Below, in pieces: positions 1-8,795 of a stretch of DNA of 64,000 bases (position 1 is the stretch's first letter; each line of letters opens with the position of its first letter). The position numbers and the translations under genes were made by a program. The notes beneath the pieces are model-generated. The model worked only from the letters and a program-made list of their open reading frames with translations. It had not been told where the DNA came from and did not search any database. Source of the stretch: Paenibacillus sp. 37 (GTDB taxonomy: Bacteria; Bacillota; Bacilli; Paenibacillales; Paenibacillaceae); assembly GCF_008386395.1 (NCBI RefSeq), contig NZ_CP043761.1, forward strand, positions 2,480,001 to 2,544,000, read 5' to 3'.

Positions 1-737
1 CTGTGCAGGAAGCGAAGGAAGCTACAGGCGCAACAGCGAGCGTCATTTACGTTCCTCCTGCATTTGCAGCAGATTCCATTATGGAAGCTGTTGATGCTGA
101 GCTGGACCTCGTAATCTGTATTACAGAAGGTATTCCGGTTCTTGACATGATCAAGGTTGACCGCTTCATGGAAGGTAAAAATACCGTCCTGATCGGACCA
201 AACTGTCCAGGTGTCATTACACCAGGCGAATGTAAAATCGGTATCATGCCTGGTTATATCCATATGGCAGGGCACGTAGGCGTTGTTTCCCGTAGTGGAA
301 CACTTACCTATGAAGCCGTTCATCAACTGACGACACGTGGCATTGGACAATCTTCTGCTGTAGGAATCGGGGGAGACCCTGTAAAAGGCTCCGAGTTCAT
401 TGATATCCTCAAACGGTTCAATGAAGATCCACAGACTCATGCGGTCATCATGATTGGTGAGATTGGTGGTACAGCTGAAGAGGATGCTGCAGATTGGGTA
501 CGTGAAAATATGACCAAACCGGTTGTTGGCTTTATCGGTGGCGTAACAGCGCCTCCAGGCAAACGGATGGGCCATGCTGGCGCTATTATCTCTGGTGGTA
601 AAGGTACAGCCAAAGAGAAAATTGCGAAGCTGGAATCATGTGGAATCAAAGTAGCACCAACTCCTGCTGAGATGGGTTCGACTTTGGTGAGTGTACTTGA
701 GGAACGCGGTATTTTGAATTTGTGCACGACACATTAA
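1..737 (+). CDS. sucD: Succinyl-CoA synthetase alpha subunit (3' part)
   Basis: The alpha subunit of succinate-CoA ligase carries the CoA site and the histidine phosphorylated during the TCA-cycle step succinyl-CoA + ADP + Pi to succinate + CoA + ATP. It works in the cytoplasm with SucB/SucC. The window opens inside the gene: about 244 C-terminal residues of a protein usually near 300 are present, so roughly the first 55 residues and the start lie upstream. The segments [36 protein letters not shown] and GIGGDPVKG are typical. The active-site histidine is in [13 protein letters not shown] near the C-terminus. The stop is followed by an intrinsic terminator, so this is probably the last gene of sucCD. 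The valine codon at base 3 is not the real start. Confidence 0.96.
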   Translation, partial: VQEAKEATGATASVIYVPPAFAADSIMEAVDAELDLVICITEGIPVLDMIKVDRFMEGKNTVLIGPNCPGVITPGECKIGIMPGYIHMAGHVGVVSRSGTLTYEAVHQLTTRGIGQSSAVGIGGDPVKGSEFIDILKRFNEDPQTHAVIMIGEIGGTAEEDAADWVRENMTKPVVGFIGGVTAPPGKRMGHAGAIISGGKGTAKEKIAKLESCGIKVAPTPAEMGSTLVSVLEERGILNLCTTH

Positions 738-819
738 TTCTTTTTCGTTATAATAGAAGAAACGGATCGGAAATGATTTATTTCTGGTAGTCCGACTATT
801 ATGGTTACGGAAAAGGTAA

Positions 820-860
820 GCAACCTTTTGTCCTTGAACAGGGCGAAGGGTTGCTTTTTT
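820..860 (+). terminator. Intrinsic terminator after sucD
   Basis: GCAACCTTT pairs with AAGGGTTGC (one G-U pair) and is followed directly by a run of six T. The hairpin lies about 80 bases after the sucD stop and separates the TCA operon from dprA. Confidence 0.8.
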
Positions 861-904
861 GCGTTTTTTTTACGGGAAAAGGGGGAGGAATTGTCTCTCA
901 TCTG

Positions 905-918
905 CGTAAACGCTTGCA
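905..918 (+). promoter_or_regulatory. Candidate cre site (CcpA operator)
   Basis: CGTAAACGCTTGCA matches the Bacillota cre consensus TGWAAACGNTTNCA at 13 of 14 positions; only the first base differs. It lies 64 bases before the dprA start and overlaps the -35-like TTGCAT at 914-919. CcpA binding here would be expected to repress. The site is called by eye only. Confidence 0.5.
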
Positions 919-942
919 TTCCGTGGTCACTTAACACACAAT
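914..942 (+). promoter_or_regulatory. Weak SigA-like promoter candidate before dprA
   Basis: TTGCAT at 914-919 and CACAAT at 937-942 are separated by 17 bases. The -10 box is a poor match (4 of 6), so this is tentative. It is the best-placed candidate between the sucD terminator and dprA. Confidence 0.35.
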
Positions 943-981
943 ATGAGGGAAGATCTCTTCCCACTTTGGGAGGTTTATGGT

Positions 982-2112
982 ATGGAAGAACGATGGATCT
1001 TGTTTGGGTTGCATGAGATGGAGGGTATTGGCAAGAAAACAATCTCGAAACTGATTTTGGGACAACATGAATTAACCGAACTATTGAATTATGGGGAAAG
1101 CGACTGGGTCGCAGCAGGCTTGCGCAAAGATCAGGCTGCCCGTTTGGCTAGCCAATTTACTATCGACTGGATTGAGAGTAAAAGAGAACACGTTTACAAT
1201 CAGGGGATAGAGGTTATTACTTATCTGGATCAGAATTATCCCATTTTAATGAAGGAAACCGTTCAGCCTCCCTGGGTAATGTATGCTCGAGGGGATGTTA
1301 GTTTGCTACACGATTCGTCTATTGCCATGGTGGGAACTCGTATGCCAACCGTGTATGGACGCAAAGTTGGGGAAAAGCTTGCAGAGCAATTATGCAATGC
1401 AGGACTGACGATTGTAAGCGGGCTTGCTCGCGGTATTGATAGCGTATGTCATGAGGCAGTACTACGTGCAAAGGGAAAAACGATCGCAGTATTCGGAACA
1501 GGGATTGATAATATATACCCTTCCGAAAATACAAGTCTCGCTGAGCGAATCGCAGAGACGGGGCTGCTTTTGTCGGAGTATCCACCAGGTACGAGAGCGC
1601 GCCAGGGATTATTTCCGGAACGGAATCGAATCATTGCCGGTCTGACACTGGGAACATTGGTTGTTGAGGCTGACATTCGCAGTGGTTCACTCATTACAGC
1701 AGATGCTGCGCTTGAAGCAGGCAGGGATGTATTTGCAGTCCCTGGACCTATTACATCGCCGAAAAGTCGGGGAGCACACAATCTTATCCGTCAAGGGGCC
1801 AAATTGGTCACTTGTGCAGCAGATGTATTGGAAGAGTATCGATTGGGCTTGCCAAATGAAGAACAACTTCCTTACAATAGAGGACGTTCGACCGAAACAA
1901 CCGAGCCTTCCGGGCGAGGGATATTCGCTGAGGTTAAGCTCTCTCCAGATGAACAACGCGTGATTTATCTGTTGGAACAGGGAGAACAATCATTGGATCA
2001 AATGGTTGAGCTGCTTGGTTGGGATTTTGGACATTTGCATTCAGTTCTGTTATCTTTAATCATAAAAAAGCAGATTAGCCAATTACCAGGCACTAAATAC
2101 GCGAGGGTATGA
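982..2112 (+). CDS. dprA: DNA-processing protein DprA
   Basis: DprA (Smf) loads RecA onto incoming single-stranded DNA in natural transformation and protects it. The product has 376 residues. An N-terminal helix-hairpin-like segment (HEMEGIGKKTISKLI) is followed by the Rossmann-like DprA core with GLARGIDSVCHEAV, KTIAVFGTGIDNIYP, FPERNRIIAGL and GSLITADAALEAGRDVFAVPG. The C-terminal 60 residues look like the winged-helix DML1-type domain. An upstream ATG at 943 is in frame, but GGGAGG at 968-973 points to the ATG at 982. The gene stands between sucD and topA, as in many Bacillota. A candidate cre site lies upstream. Confidence 0.93.
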   Translation: MEERWILFGLHEMEGIGKKTISKLILGQHELTELLNYGESDWVAAGLRKDQAARLASQFTIDWIESKREHVYNQGIEVITYLDQNYPILMKETVQPPWVMYARGDVSLLHDSSIAMVGTRMPTVYGRKVGEKLAEQLCNAGLTIVSGLARGIDSVCHEAVLRAKGKTIAVFGTGIDNIYPSENTSLAERIAETGLLLSEYPPGTRARQGLFPERNRIIAGLTLGTLVVEADIRSGSLITADAALEAGRDVFAVPGPITSPKSRGAHNLIRQGAKLVTCAADVLEEYRLGLPNEEQLPYNRGRSTETTEPSGRGIFAEVKLSPDEQRVIYLLEQGEQSLDQMVELLGWDFGHLHSVLLSLIIKKQISQLPGTKYARV

Positions 2113-2228
2113 CGAAGCTACAACCTACGTAGTGCGTGGAAATATATAATTAGCAGAAGTTATTAACTATGCATAAGCTTACAGAAACAGTTTCATGACA
2201 GTTTCATGACTGAGAGGAGGATGAACCT

Positions 2229-4328
2229 ATGGCGGATGCACTCGTAATCGTGGAGTCGCCCTCAAAGGCGAAGACGATAGGCAAATATTTAGGCAGCAAG
2301 TTCATCGTAAAAGCTTCGATGGGGCATATTCGCGATTTGCCAAAGAGTCAGATCGGCGTTGAGGTGGAGAATGATTTTAATCCGAAATATATTACGATCC
2401 GCGGCAAAGGTTCAATTCTGAAAGAACTGAAGGATGCACGTAAGAAAGTGAAAAAAGTGTATCTCGCAGCTGACCCGGATCGCGAAGGTGAGGCTATCGC
2501 ATGGCATTTAGCCCATGCCCTTGAACTGGACGATACGGCAGATTGCCGGGTAGTATTTAATGAAATTACAAAACAGGCGGTCAAAGATGCGTTCAAAACG
2601 CCGCGGAAAATCAATATGGATTTGGTTAACGCGCAGCAGGCAAGACGTATTCTGGATCGGCTCGTTGGATATAAAATTAGTCCGTTATTATGGAAGAAAG
2701 TGAAAAAAGGTTTGTCAGCAGGCCGAGTTCAGTCCGTGGCTGTTAAAATCATTTTAGATCGTGAAAATGAAATTGATGATTTTGAGCCGGAAGAATACTG
2801 GAGCATTACCGCCAAACTGACAGCAGACGGCAATCCGTTTGAAGCCAAGTTTCATAAACTGAACGGGGCCAAAACAGAGCTGGGCAGTGAAGCGGAAGTG
2901 CAAGAGATCCTGAAACAGATCGAAGGTGCAGACTTTACGATCAAGGAAGTTAAAGAGAAAGAACGGAGCCGTAACCCCTCCGCCCCGTTTACGACAAGTT
3001 CTCTGCAACAGGAAGCGGCACGTAAATTGAATTTCAGAGCTTCCAAGACGATGTCGGTCGCCCAACAACTATATGAAGGTGTAGACCTTGGAAAAGAAGG
3101 CACAGTAGGTCTCATCACGTATATGCGTACGGACTCCACACGAATTGCGACATCTGCACAAGAAGAAGCCAAAGAATATATCGTTGGTAAGTATGGTGAG
3201 CCATTTGCACCTGAGACTCCACGAAACTATTCCAAAAAAGCAGCTAATGCTCAGGATGCGCATGAAGCGATTCGTCCAACTTCAATTCTGCGTGACCCTG
3301 ACTCAATCAAGTCATTCATGAGTCGCGATCAGTTCCGGTTGTATAAACTGGTATGGGAACGTTTTGTAGCGAGCCAGATGTCTTCGGCTATTCTGGATAC
3401 ACTCTCTGTAGATATTGCTGCGGGGGACACCATTTTCCGTGCAGCAGGTTCGAAGGTACGATTCCAAGGTTTCATGAAGGTATATGTTGAAGGAAACGAC
3501 GATGGTACAACCGATGAAGATCGTCTGCTGCCTCCGTTGAAAAGTGGAGATGTGCTTGAGAAGCAGGAGATTGAGCCAAAACAGCATTTTACACAACCAC
3601 CACCCCGATATACGGAGGCAAGGTTGGTTAAGACGCTTGAGGAATTGGGTATAGGGCGTCCGAGTACATATGCGCCAACACTGGAGACCATTCAGAAGCG
3701 CGGATATGTTGCAATTGAGGAAAAGAAATTCATGCCAACGGAGCTTGGTGAACTGGTCATCGAACAGATGGAAGAGTTTTTCCCGGAAATCCTGAATGTA
3801 GAATTTACCGCAAACATGGAAGGTGATCTTGACCATGTGGAGGAAGGTTCGGAGGATTGGGTCAAAGTACTCGCAGAATTCTATGAATCTTTTGAGAAAC
3901 GGCTTGAATTTGCGGAAGAAGAAATGAAAGAAATCGAGATTGAAGACGAAGTATCGGATGAGATCTGTGAGAAGTGCGGCAAACCGCTGGTTTATAAACT
4001 CGGACGTTTTGGCAAGTTTCTTGCGTGCTCTGGCTTCCCTGATTGCCGGAATACCAAACCGATTATCAAGGATATCGGCGTGACTTGTCCGAAGTGTAAG
4101 GAAGGTCATGTTGTAGAGCGTCGTAGTAAAAAAGGACGTATTTTCTACGGTTGTGACAAATATCCTGAATGTGATTTTGTCTCATGGGACAGACCTTCAG
4201 CCAAACCATGTCCAAGTTGCGGATCGCTAATGATTGAAAAGCGGAACAAAAAGGGAGCACGATTGCAGTGTACTTCATGTGATCATCAGGAGCCGGTGGA
4301 TGAACCGGATGACGAATCAGCAGATTAG
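2229..4328 (+). CDS. topA: DNA topoisomerase I (type IA)
   Basis: This type IA enzyme relaxes negative supercoils by single-strand passage. It has 699 residues and starts at ATG behind GAGAGGAGG. The TOPRIM domain at the N-terminus opens with [19 protein letters not shown] and carries the acidic DxDxE motif in [10 protein letters not shown]. The catalytic tyrosine is Y298 in [12 protein letters not shown]. The C-terminus has three cysteine-rich zinc-ribbon repeats, with CEKCGK, CPKCKEG and CPSCG as their first halves, followed by an acidic tail. Length and layout match B. subtilis TopA. It is separated from trmFO by only about 60 bases, so co-transcription is likely. Confidence 0.97.
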   Translation: MADALVIVESPSKAKTIGKYLGSKFIVKASMGHIRDLPKSQIGVEVENDFNPKYITIRGKGSILKELKDARKKVKKVYLAADPDREGEAIAWHLAHALELDDTADCRVVFNEITKQAVKDAFKTPRKINMDLVNAQQARRILDRLVGYKISPLLWKKVKKGLSAGRVQSVAVKIILDRENEIDDFEPEEYWSITAKLTADGNPFEAKFHKLNGAKTELGSEAEVQEILKQIEGADFTIKEVKEKERSRNPSAPFTTSSLQQEAARKLNFRASKTMSVAQQLYEGVDLGKEGTVGLITYMRTDSTRIATSAQEEAKEYIVGKYGEPFAPETPRNYSKKAANAQDAHEAIRPTSILRDPDSIKSFMSRDQFRLYKLVWERFVASQMSSAILDTLSVDIAAGDTIFRAAGSKVRFQGFMKVYVEGNDDGTTDEDRLLPPLKSGDVLEKQEIEPKQHFTQPPPRYTEARLVKTLEELGIGRPSTYAPTLETIQKRGYVAIEEKKFMPTELGELVIEQMEEFFPEILNVEFTANMEGDLDHVEEGSEDWVKVLAEFYESFEKRLEFAEEEMKEIEIEDEVSDEICEKCGKPLVYKLGRFGKFLACSGFPDCRNTKPIIKDIGVTCPKCKEGHVVERRSKKGRIFYGCDKYPECDFVSWDRPSAKPCPSCGSLMIEKRNKKGARLQCTSCDHQEPVDEPDDESAD

Positions 4329-4390
4329 TATATATGTGAATCAATTCAATTATAGTGAAATATGAAATTGCTTTATGGGGGTAAATGATT

Positions 4391-5728
4391 TTGACGAATG
4401 AACAACAAGTAACCGTTATTGGTGCCGGGCTGGCAGGAACAGAAGCGGCCTGGCAGATTGCAAGTCGCGGCGTACGCGTAAAATTATACGAGATGAGACC
4501 TGTTGTGAAAACGCCAGCTCATCATACGGATAAATTTGCAGAACTGGTATGTAGCAATTCGCTGCGTGCGAATGGATTGACCAATGCAGTGGGTGTGTTA
4601 AAAGAAGAAATGAGAATGCTCAATTCTCTTGTATTGTCAGCAGCAGATAAACATGCGGTTCCCGCAGGTGGGGCACTTGCTGTGGACCGGGATGGATTTT
4701 CAGGTGAGATTACATCCACGTTGCACCAGCATCCGCTCATCGAAGTGGTGAATGAGGAACTAACCTCTTTGCCGGAAGATGGCATCGTTGTTGTTGCAAC
4801 GGGGCCGCTGACTTCACCTGCATTGTCTGAGCAAATCAAGGCACTAATGGGGGAAGAGTATTTCTACTTCTATGACGCAGCTGCACCGATCATCGAAAAA
4901 GATTCAATTGATATGAATAAAGTGTATCTGGCTTCCCGTTATGATAAGGGTGAAGCGGCATATCTGAACTGTCCGATGACAGAAGAAGAGTTTGATGTCT
5001 TCTATGAAGCTCTCATTACTGCTGAAGTCGCTCAATTAAAAGAGTTTGAGAAAGAAATCTACTTTGAAGGCTGTATGCCAATCGAAGTGATGATGAAACG
5101 CGGAAAACAGACGGCTCTGTTTGGTCCAATGAAACCGGTAGGTCTGGTTAATCCTCATACAGGAGAGTTGCCACATGCGGTTGTTCAGCTTAGACAGGAC
5201 AATGCAGCTGGAACCCTGTATAACTTGGTGGGCTTCCAAACGCATCTGAAGTGGGGAGAACAGAAACGTGTCTTTTCTCTTATTCCTGGACTTGAAAATG
5301 CAGAATTTGTTCGTTATGGCGTAATGCACCGAAATACATTTATTAACTCTCCTAAACTGCTTCTTCCGACGTATCAGTTTAAAGAGCGTCCTAACCTGTT
5401 CTTTGCAGGTCAGATGACGGGTGTAGAAGGATATGTGGAATCTGCTGCATCAGGGCTGATTGCCGGCATGAACGCAGCCAAAGCAGCACTTGGGCAGGAA
5501 CTGGTGGTATTGCCGGTAGAAACAACACTTGGCAGTATGGCTCAGTATATTACAACTGCTGACTTCAAGCACTTCCAACCAATGAACGCAAACTTTGGTT
5601 TGTTGCCGAAGCTTGAAACGAAGATCCGTAACAAAAAGGAAAAAAATGAAGCTCTTGCACAGCGTGCACTGGATGGCATCACTAGTTTTGCTGCGGCAGA
5701 AGGTCTAACTGTTCCAGAACGCGTATAA
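4391..5728 (+). CDS. trmFO: tRNA (uracil-54,C5) methyltransferase, folate/FAD-dependent
   Basis: TrmFO makes m5U54 (ribothymidine) in the T-loop of tRNA, using methylenetetrahydrofolate and FADH2 instead of SAM. The N-terminal dinucleotide-binding motif is [15 protein letters not shown]. The conserved segment [11 protein letters not shown] carries C54, equivalent to the catalytic C53 of the B. subtilis enzyme. [16 protein letters not shown] near the C-terminus is the second FAD-contact motif. An ATG at 4385 is in frame, but it is only 3 bases from the GGGGG run at 4377-4381. The TTG at 4391 has 9-base spacing and gives the family-like [11 protein letters not shown] start, so I chose it (445 residues). 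hslV follows after 26 bases, with no xerC between them. Confidence 0.95.
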   Translation: MTNEQQVTVIGAGLAGTEAAWQIASRGVRVKLYEMRPVVKTPAHHTDKFAELVCSNSLRANGLTNAVGVLKEEMRMLNSLVLSAADKHAVPAGGALAVDRDGFSGEITSTLHQHPLIEVVNEELTSLPEDGIVVVATGPLTSPALSEQIKALMGEEYFYFYDAAAPIIEKDSIDMNKVYLASRYDKGEAAYLNCPMTEEEFDVFYEALITAEVAQLKEFEKEIYFEGCMPIEVMMKRGKQTALFGPMKPVGLVNPHTGELPHAVVQLRQDNAAGTLYNLVGFQTHLKWGEQKRVFSLIPGLENAEFVRYGVMHRNTFINSPKLLLPTYQFKERPNLFFAGQMTGVEGYVESAASGLIAGMNAAKAALGQELVVLPVETTLGSMAQYITTADFKHFQPMNANFGLLPKLETKIRNKKEKNEALAQRALDGITSFAAAEGLTVPERV

Positions 5729-5754
5729 ATTATTCGTGGGAGGATGCTGATATC

Positions 5755-6297
5755 ATGGATATGTCATTTCATGCTACAACGATCTGTGCTGTTCGTCATA
5801 ATGGTAAGGCAGCAATCGCAGGAGATGGTCAGGTGACCATGGGCCAAAGTGTTGTGATGAAGAATACAGCCAAGAAGGTAAGACGTTTGTACCGCGGACA
5901 GGTTGTTGCTGGCTTTGCTGGTTCTGTGGCGGATGCGATCACCCTGTTTGAGAAATTCGAAGGTAAGCTGGAGGAGCACCATGGTAACTTGCAGCGTGCC
6001 GCGGTAGAGCTTGCCAAGGATTGGCGTCAGGATCGGATCTTGCGTAAGCTTGAGGCGCTCTTGATTGTGATGGACAAATCAGGTATGCTGCTCATTTCAG
6101 GCGGCGGGGAGATTATCGAACCGGATGATGACGTTATTGCTATCGGATCAGGTGGAAACTTTGCCTTATCTGCTGCGCGTGCGTTGAAACGTCATGCAGT
6201 AAACCTGGAAGCGAAAGATATTGCGCGTGAATCGCTTCAGATTGCATCGGAGTTATGTGTATATACCAATAGTAATATTATTGTAGAAGAGTTATAA
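5755..6297 (+). CDS. hslV: ATP-dependent protease HslV / ClpQ peptidase subunit
   Basis: This is the proteasome-like peptidase that forms a double hexamer and degrades proteins unfolded by HslU. It has 180 residues, with the conserved ATTI near the N-terminus, [27 protein letters not shown] and IGSGGNFAL. The N-terminus reads [10 protein letters not shown]. Canonical HslV uses the first Thr of TTI after processing. B. subtilis ClpQ (CodW) keeps an extension and is reported to use an N-terminal Ser. GGGAGG at 5738-5743 is 11 bases from the ATG at 5755 and 17 from the ATG at 5761, so 5755 is the annotated start. A start at 5761 would give M-S-F and expose the serine as in B. subtilis. Confidence 0.95.
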   Translation: MDMSFHATTICAVRHNGKAAIAGDGQVTMGQSVVMKNTAKKVRRLYRGQVVAGFAGSVADAITLFEKFEGKLEEHHGNLQRAAVELAKDWRQDRILRKLEALLIVMDKSGMLLISGGGEIIEPDDDVIAIGSGGNFALSAARALKRHAVNLEAKDIARESLQIASELCVYTNSNIIVEEL

Positions 6298-6300
6298 GCC

Positions 6301-6364
6301 AAAGAAATCTCCCGTAGTGGAGCATGATTCTGTAATCTGCTCCAGGACGTCTAGGGGATTCTTT
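6301..6364 (+). other. Structured hslV-hslU intergenic RNA hairpin
   Basis: TGGAGCA (6318-6324) pairs with TGCTCCA (6338-6344). Inside it GATT pairs with AATC around a CTGT loop. AAAGAAATCTCCC on the left and GGGGATTCTTT on the right can extend the stem. No long T-run follows, so it looks more like an mRNA processing, stability or translational element than a terminator. Confidence 0.55.
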
Positions 6365-6413
6365 GTCCTTGTTAGGAAAAATAAATTCAACATACTGGTA
6401 GGAGGGAAGCAAT

Positions 6414-7814
6414 ATGAATACTCAAGCGTTAACACCGAGACAGATTGTTGCAGAGCTTGACAAGTATATTGTAGGTCAAAAGAAAGCTAAAAAATCGGTA
6501 GCGGTAGCTCTTCGTAATCGTTATCGGCGTAGCCTTTTGCCTGAGCACACTCAGGACGACATTGTGCCTAAAAATATCTTGATGATTGGACCTACCGGTG
6601 TGGGTAAAACGGAAATCGCTCGTCGCCTCGCTAAACTGGTAGGTGCGCCATTTGTGAAAGTGGAAGCTACCAAGTTCACGGAAGTAGGTTACGTTGGCCG
6701 TGACGTTGAATCGATGGTGCGTGATCTGATTGAGACATCATTGCGGATGGTGAAGTTGGAGCGGACTGAAAAAGTGAAGGACAAAGCTGAAGAAGCCGCC
6801 AATGAGCGAATTGTACATATTTTGGCTCCTTCACAGTCTAAGTCCAAGAGTCAGCGTAATCCCTTTGAGATGATCTTTGGTAATAATGGCAACAACGTTC
6901 AGGAACAGGATGAGCCAGAACCGGATACTGGGGTTGCCGAACGCCGCCGTAAGATCAAGTTTGATCTGTTGTCCGGCAAGTTGGAGGATGACATCATTGA
7001 GATTGATGTCGAAGACACTGCGCCTAACATGATGGACATGTTTGCTGGACAAGGTAATGATCAGATGGGCATGAATATGCAGGAGATGTTTGGCAGCCTC
7101 TTACCTCGTCGTACGAAAAAGCGCAAGCTCGCTATTAAAGAAGCGCGCAAAGTGTTGACCCAGGAAGAAGCAGGCAAATTGATCGATATGGATGATGTTA
7201 CACAAGAATCCATTCGTCGAGCAGAGCAGACAGGTATCATTTTCATAGATGAAATTGACAAGGTTGCCAGTCAAGGGCGCGGTAGCGGACCGGATGTATC
7301 CCGTGAGGGTGTACAACGTGACATATTGCCTATCGTAGAGGGCTCTACAGTAATGACGAAATATGGCCCTGTCAAAACGGATTATATCCTGTTTATGGCA
7401 GCTGGTGCATTCCATGTCGCCAAACCCTCTGATCTCATTCCCGAGCTTCAGGGACGCTTCCCAATTCGTGTGGAACTAAGCAGTCTAACACTGGAGGAGT
7501 TTGTATCCATTCTGACTGAACCCCAAAATGCACTGACCAAGCAGTATGTTGATCTGTTGCGGACAGAGAATATTGAGATTGAGTTCTCGGATGAGGCCAT
7601 TCGCGAGATTGCCAAATTGGCTGAATCCGTCAATCAAAATACAGAAAATATAGGCGCTCGTCGATTGCATACGATTCTTGAAAAGCTTTTGGAGGATTTA
7701 TCCTTTGAGGCACCTGAGCTTACACTGGAACGTATGGTTATCACTCCTGAGTATGTCCGGGAGAAATTAAATGATATTGCGCTTGATCGTGATTTGAGTC
7801 AGTATATCCTGTAA
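6414..7814 (+). CDS. hslU: ATP-dependent protease ATPase subunit HslU / ClpY
   Basis: HslU is the AAA+ unfoldase ring that feeds substrates to HslV. It has 466 residues and starts at ATG behind GTAGGAGGGAAG. The N-terminal segment is [23 protein letters not shown]. Walker A is GPTGVGKTE, and the pore-loop motif is GYVGRD. A long intermediate (I) domain follows at about residues 110-240. Walker B is IIFIDEIDK, the sensor region is [11 protein letters not shown], and the C-terminus ends in SQYIL, a tail type that docks into HslV. In B. subtilis codY would follow; here a long AT-rich gap follows instead. Confidence 0.97.
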   Translation: MNTQALTPRQIVAELDKYIVGQKKAKKSVAVALRNRYRRSLLPEHTQDDIVPKNILMIGPTGVGKTEIARRLAKLVGAPFVKVEATKFTEVGYVGRDVESMVRDLIETSLRMVKLERTEKVKDKAEEAANERIVHILAPSQSKSKSQRNPFEMIFGNNGNNVQEQDEPEPDTGVAERRRKIKFDLLSGKLEDDIIEIDVEDTAPNMMDMFAGQGNDQMGMNMQEMFGSLLPRRTKKRKLAIKEARKVLTQEEAGKLIDMDDVTQESIRRAEQTGIIFIDEIDKVASQGRGSGPDVSREGVQRDILPIVEGSTVMTKYGPVKTDYILFMAAGAFHVAKPSDLIPELQGRFPIRVELSSLTLEEFVSILTEPQNALTKQYVDLLRTENIEIEFSDEAIREIAKLAESVNQNTENIGARRLHTILEKLLEDLSFEAPELTLERMVITPEYVREKLNDIALDRDLSQYIL

Positions 7815-7898
7815 CATGCGGCTAGCAATGTAGCTGTTAAAATGATGTTATAAATGAACGGTATGCAAGAGAGTAGAGAACATTTGTGTGATCGACAA

Positions 7899-7933
7899 AG
7901 GGAAGCAATCCTTTAGCGATTCATAAAGGCCCT
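7899..7933 (+). other. Inverted repeat after hslU
   Basis: CCTTTA (7910-7915) pairs with TAAAGG (7924-7929) across an 8-base loop. The outer AGGG (7899-7902) can pair with CCCT (7930-7933), leaving a bulge on one side. There is no T-run directly after, so it is a weak terminator at best. It may mark the 3' end of the hslVU transcript after processing. Confidence 0.35.
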
Positions 7934-7969
7934 CTTACTTGACGCATATCGTTTATTTTTGTTTCTATC

Positions 7970-7997
7970 TAAAGGATTTTGAAGTTACAACCGATAA
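7970..7997 (+). promoter_or_regulatory. SigD-like promoter candidate
   Basis: TAAA at 7970-7973 and CCGATAA at 7991-7997 resemble the motility sigma factor consensus TAAA-N15-GCCGATAT, with a spacer one base longer. It points into the hslU-flgB gap, ahead of the fla/che train that encodes SigD itself. A single visual match in AT-rich DNA can be chance. Confidence 0.35.
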
Positions 7998-8000
7998 AAG

Positions 8001-8180
8001 ATGTGTGGTTGTTATACGGATCGACAAAACCTAGGACTTGTGCCGCATGTATACGAAGTTAAAACCTATAGGAGTGGTAGTTATTCTTCAGTTCCATACC
8101 CAATGATTCCCATTAAAAGAATTTTTCTTATTCCAAGTCTGGTCATCGGTTTAGTCGATAGATTGGTAAATGTTGCGTAA
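8001..8180 (+). CDS. Possible small protein, 59 residues (doubtful)
   Basis: An ATG-initiated frame of 59 codons runs through the hslU-flgB gap. The C-terminal third is hydrophobic (IFLIPSLVIGLVDRLVNVA) and could insert in a membrane. The N-terminal third has two cysteines and no family I recognise. No good Shine-Dalgarno precedes the ATG. It begins just 3 bases after the SigD-like -10 match, so a message from that promoter would be nearly leaderless. An internal ATG at 8103 has AGGAGTGG about 25 bases upstream, which is too far. Chance is a fair explanation. Confidence 0.15.
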   Translation: MCGCYTDRQNLGLVPHVYEVKTYRSGSYSSVPYPMIPIKRIFLIPSLVIGLVDRLVNVA

Positions 8181-8304
8181 ATGCGCAAAATGATGAATTG
8201 TTGAAAAGTGTGAAGCCACTAATTGTTTTCTTAGAATTAAAATATATAGACCCCACTTAATTGTTAAGAAAGTGTTGTGTGGGCAAGACGAGTTTTCTTC
8301 ATTC

Positions 8305-8334
8305 TTGAAAGATAACTTGTCAATTGATTAATAT
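8305..8334 (+). promoter_or_regulatory. SigA-like promoter candidate in hslU-flgB gap
   Basis: TTGAAA (8305-8310) and TAATAT (8329-8334) are separated by 18 bases. A transcript from here would reach the terminator at 8580-8617 after about 250 bases. It would therefore either make a short RNA or need readthrough to enter flgB. Confidence 0.4.
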
Positions 8335-8579
8335 ACAGCTTTGTATGTATACCCATCATAATGTTCATAAAACCTTAGTATAACGGCAAAAAATTCTAAC
8401 ATTCTCAACTAAAAAATATTCGGAAATATACATAATTACGGGCGTTATAAGCTCATATTGAGACTTGAAAGTTTCTTTTTATTTAAAGAATGTTTAAGAA
8501 CAATAAGGGAGAGTATTAACATACTTTTGTTTTGGGCCCGAACATTTACGAAAAAATTCATAATTTGCAGAAAATACAC

Positions 8580-8617
8580 AAAAAGCCCCGTCTTTCAGAA
8601 AAGATAGGGCTTTTTTC
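8580..8617 (+). terminator. Strong intrinsic terminator upstream of flgB
   Basis: AAAAGCCC pairs with GGGCTTTT. After one mismatch the stem continues as GTCTTT with AAAGAT, closing on a CAGA loop. Six T follow the stem. It isolates the fla/che cluster from hslVU transcription, so the flagellar promoter should lie in or downstream of it. Confidence 0.88.
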
Positions 8618-8795
8618 TTATTGTAATAAATCCCAAACTCGAAGAAACTTATGTTATACGACAACATCAGAGTTAATTCTACTTAAGTCCTAGAAAACCG
8701 TGTAAAGACGAATGTTTTTGTCGAAAAAAACATAAGAATTTTCAAGGGAAAAGATTCAATCTTTTTCCATTACTTCTAAAGAGAGGAGGGGGATT

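Larger units (their letters stand above)
7815..8795 (+). other. AT-rich 980-bp gap between hslU and flgB
   Basis: This is the longest stretch without a convincing gene and is visibly more AT-rich than its neighbours. I looked for remnants of codY, which occupies this slot in B. subtilis, and saw none of its motifs. The gap holds an inverted repeat (7899-7933), a SigD-like promoter match, a 59-codon open frame, a SigA-like promoter match and a strong intrinsic terminator, each listed separately. The flgB leader (8618-8795) shows a strong Shine-Dalgarno sequence but no promoter I can defend. Confidence 0.7.

Noticed and set aside
801-1016. 71-codon plus-strand frame between sucD and dprA
   Set aside because: It runs through the sucD terminator and into the start of dprA. 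It lacks a ribosome-binding site and any motif.
3312-4109. 265-codon open frame on the minus strand inside topA
   Set aside because: It is fully antisense to a certain gene. It is rich in Phe, Arg and His as expected from reversed codons, and shows no family motif or ribosome-binding site.
8700-8730. Second SigD promoter directly before flgB
   Set aside because: TAAA at 8703 and GTCGAAAA at 8720 match partly, but the spacer is 13 bases instead of 15 and the -10 has two mismatches.
7815-8795. Decayed codY pseudogene in the hslU-flgB gap
   Set aside because: I looked for CodY motifs in the visible translations and found none. The DNA is AT-rich and stop-rich in all frames I read.
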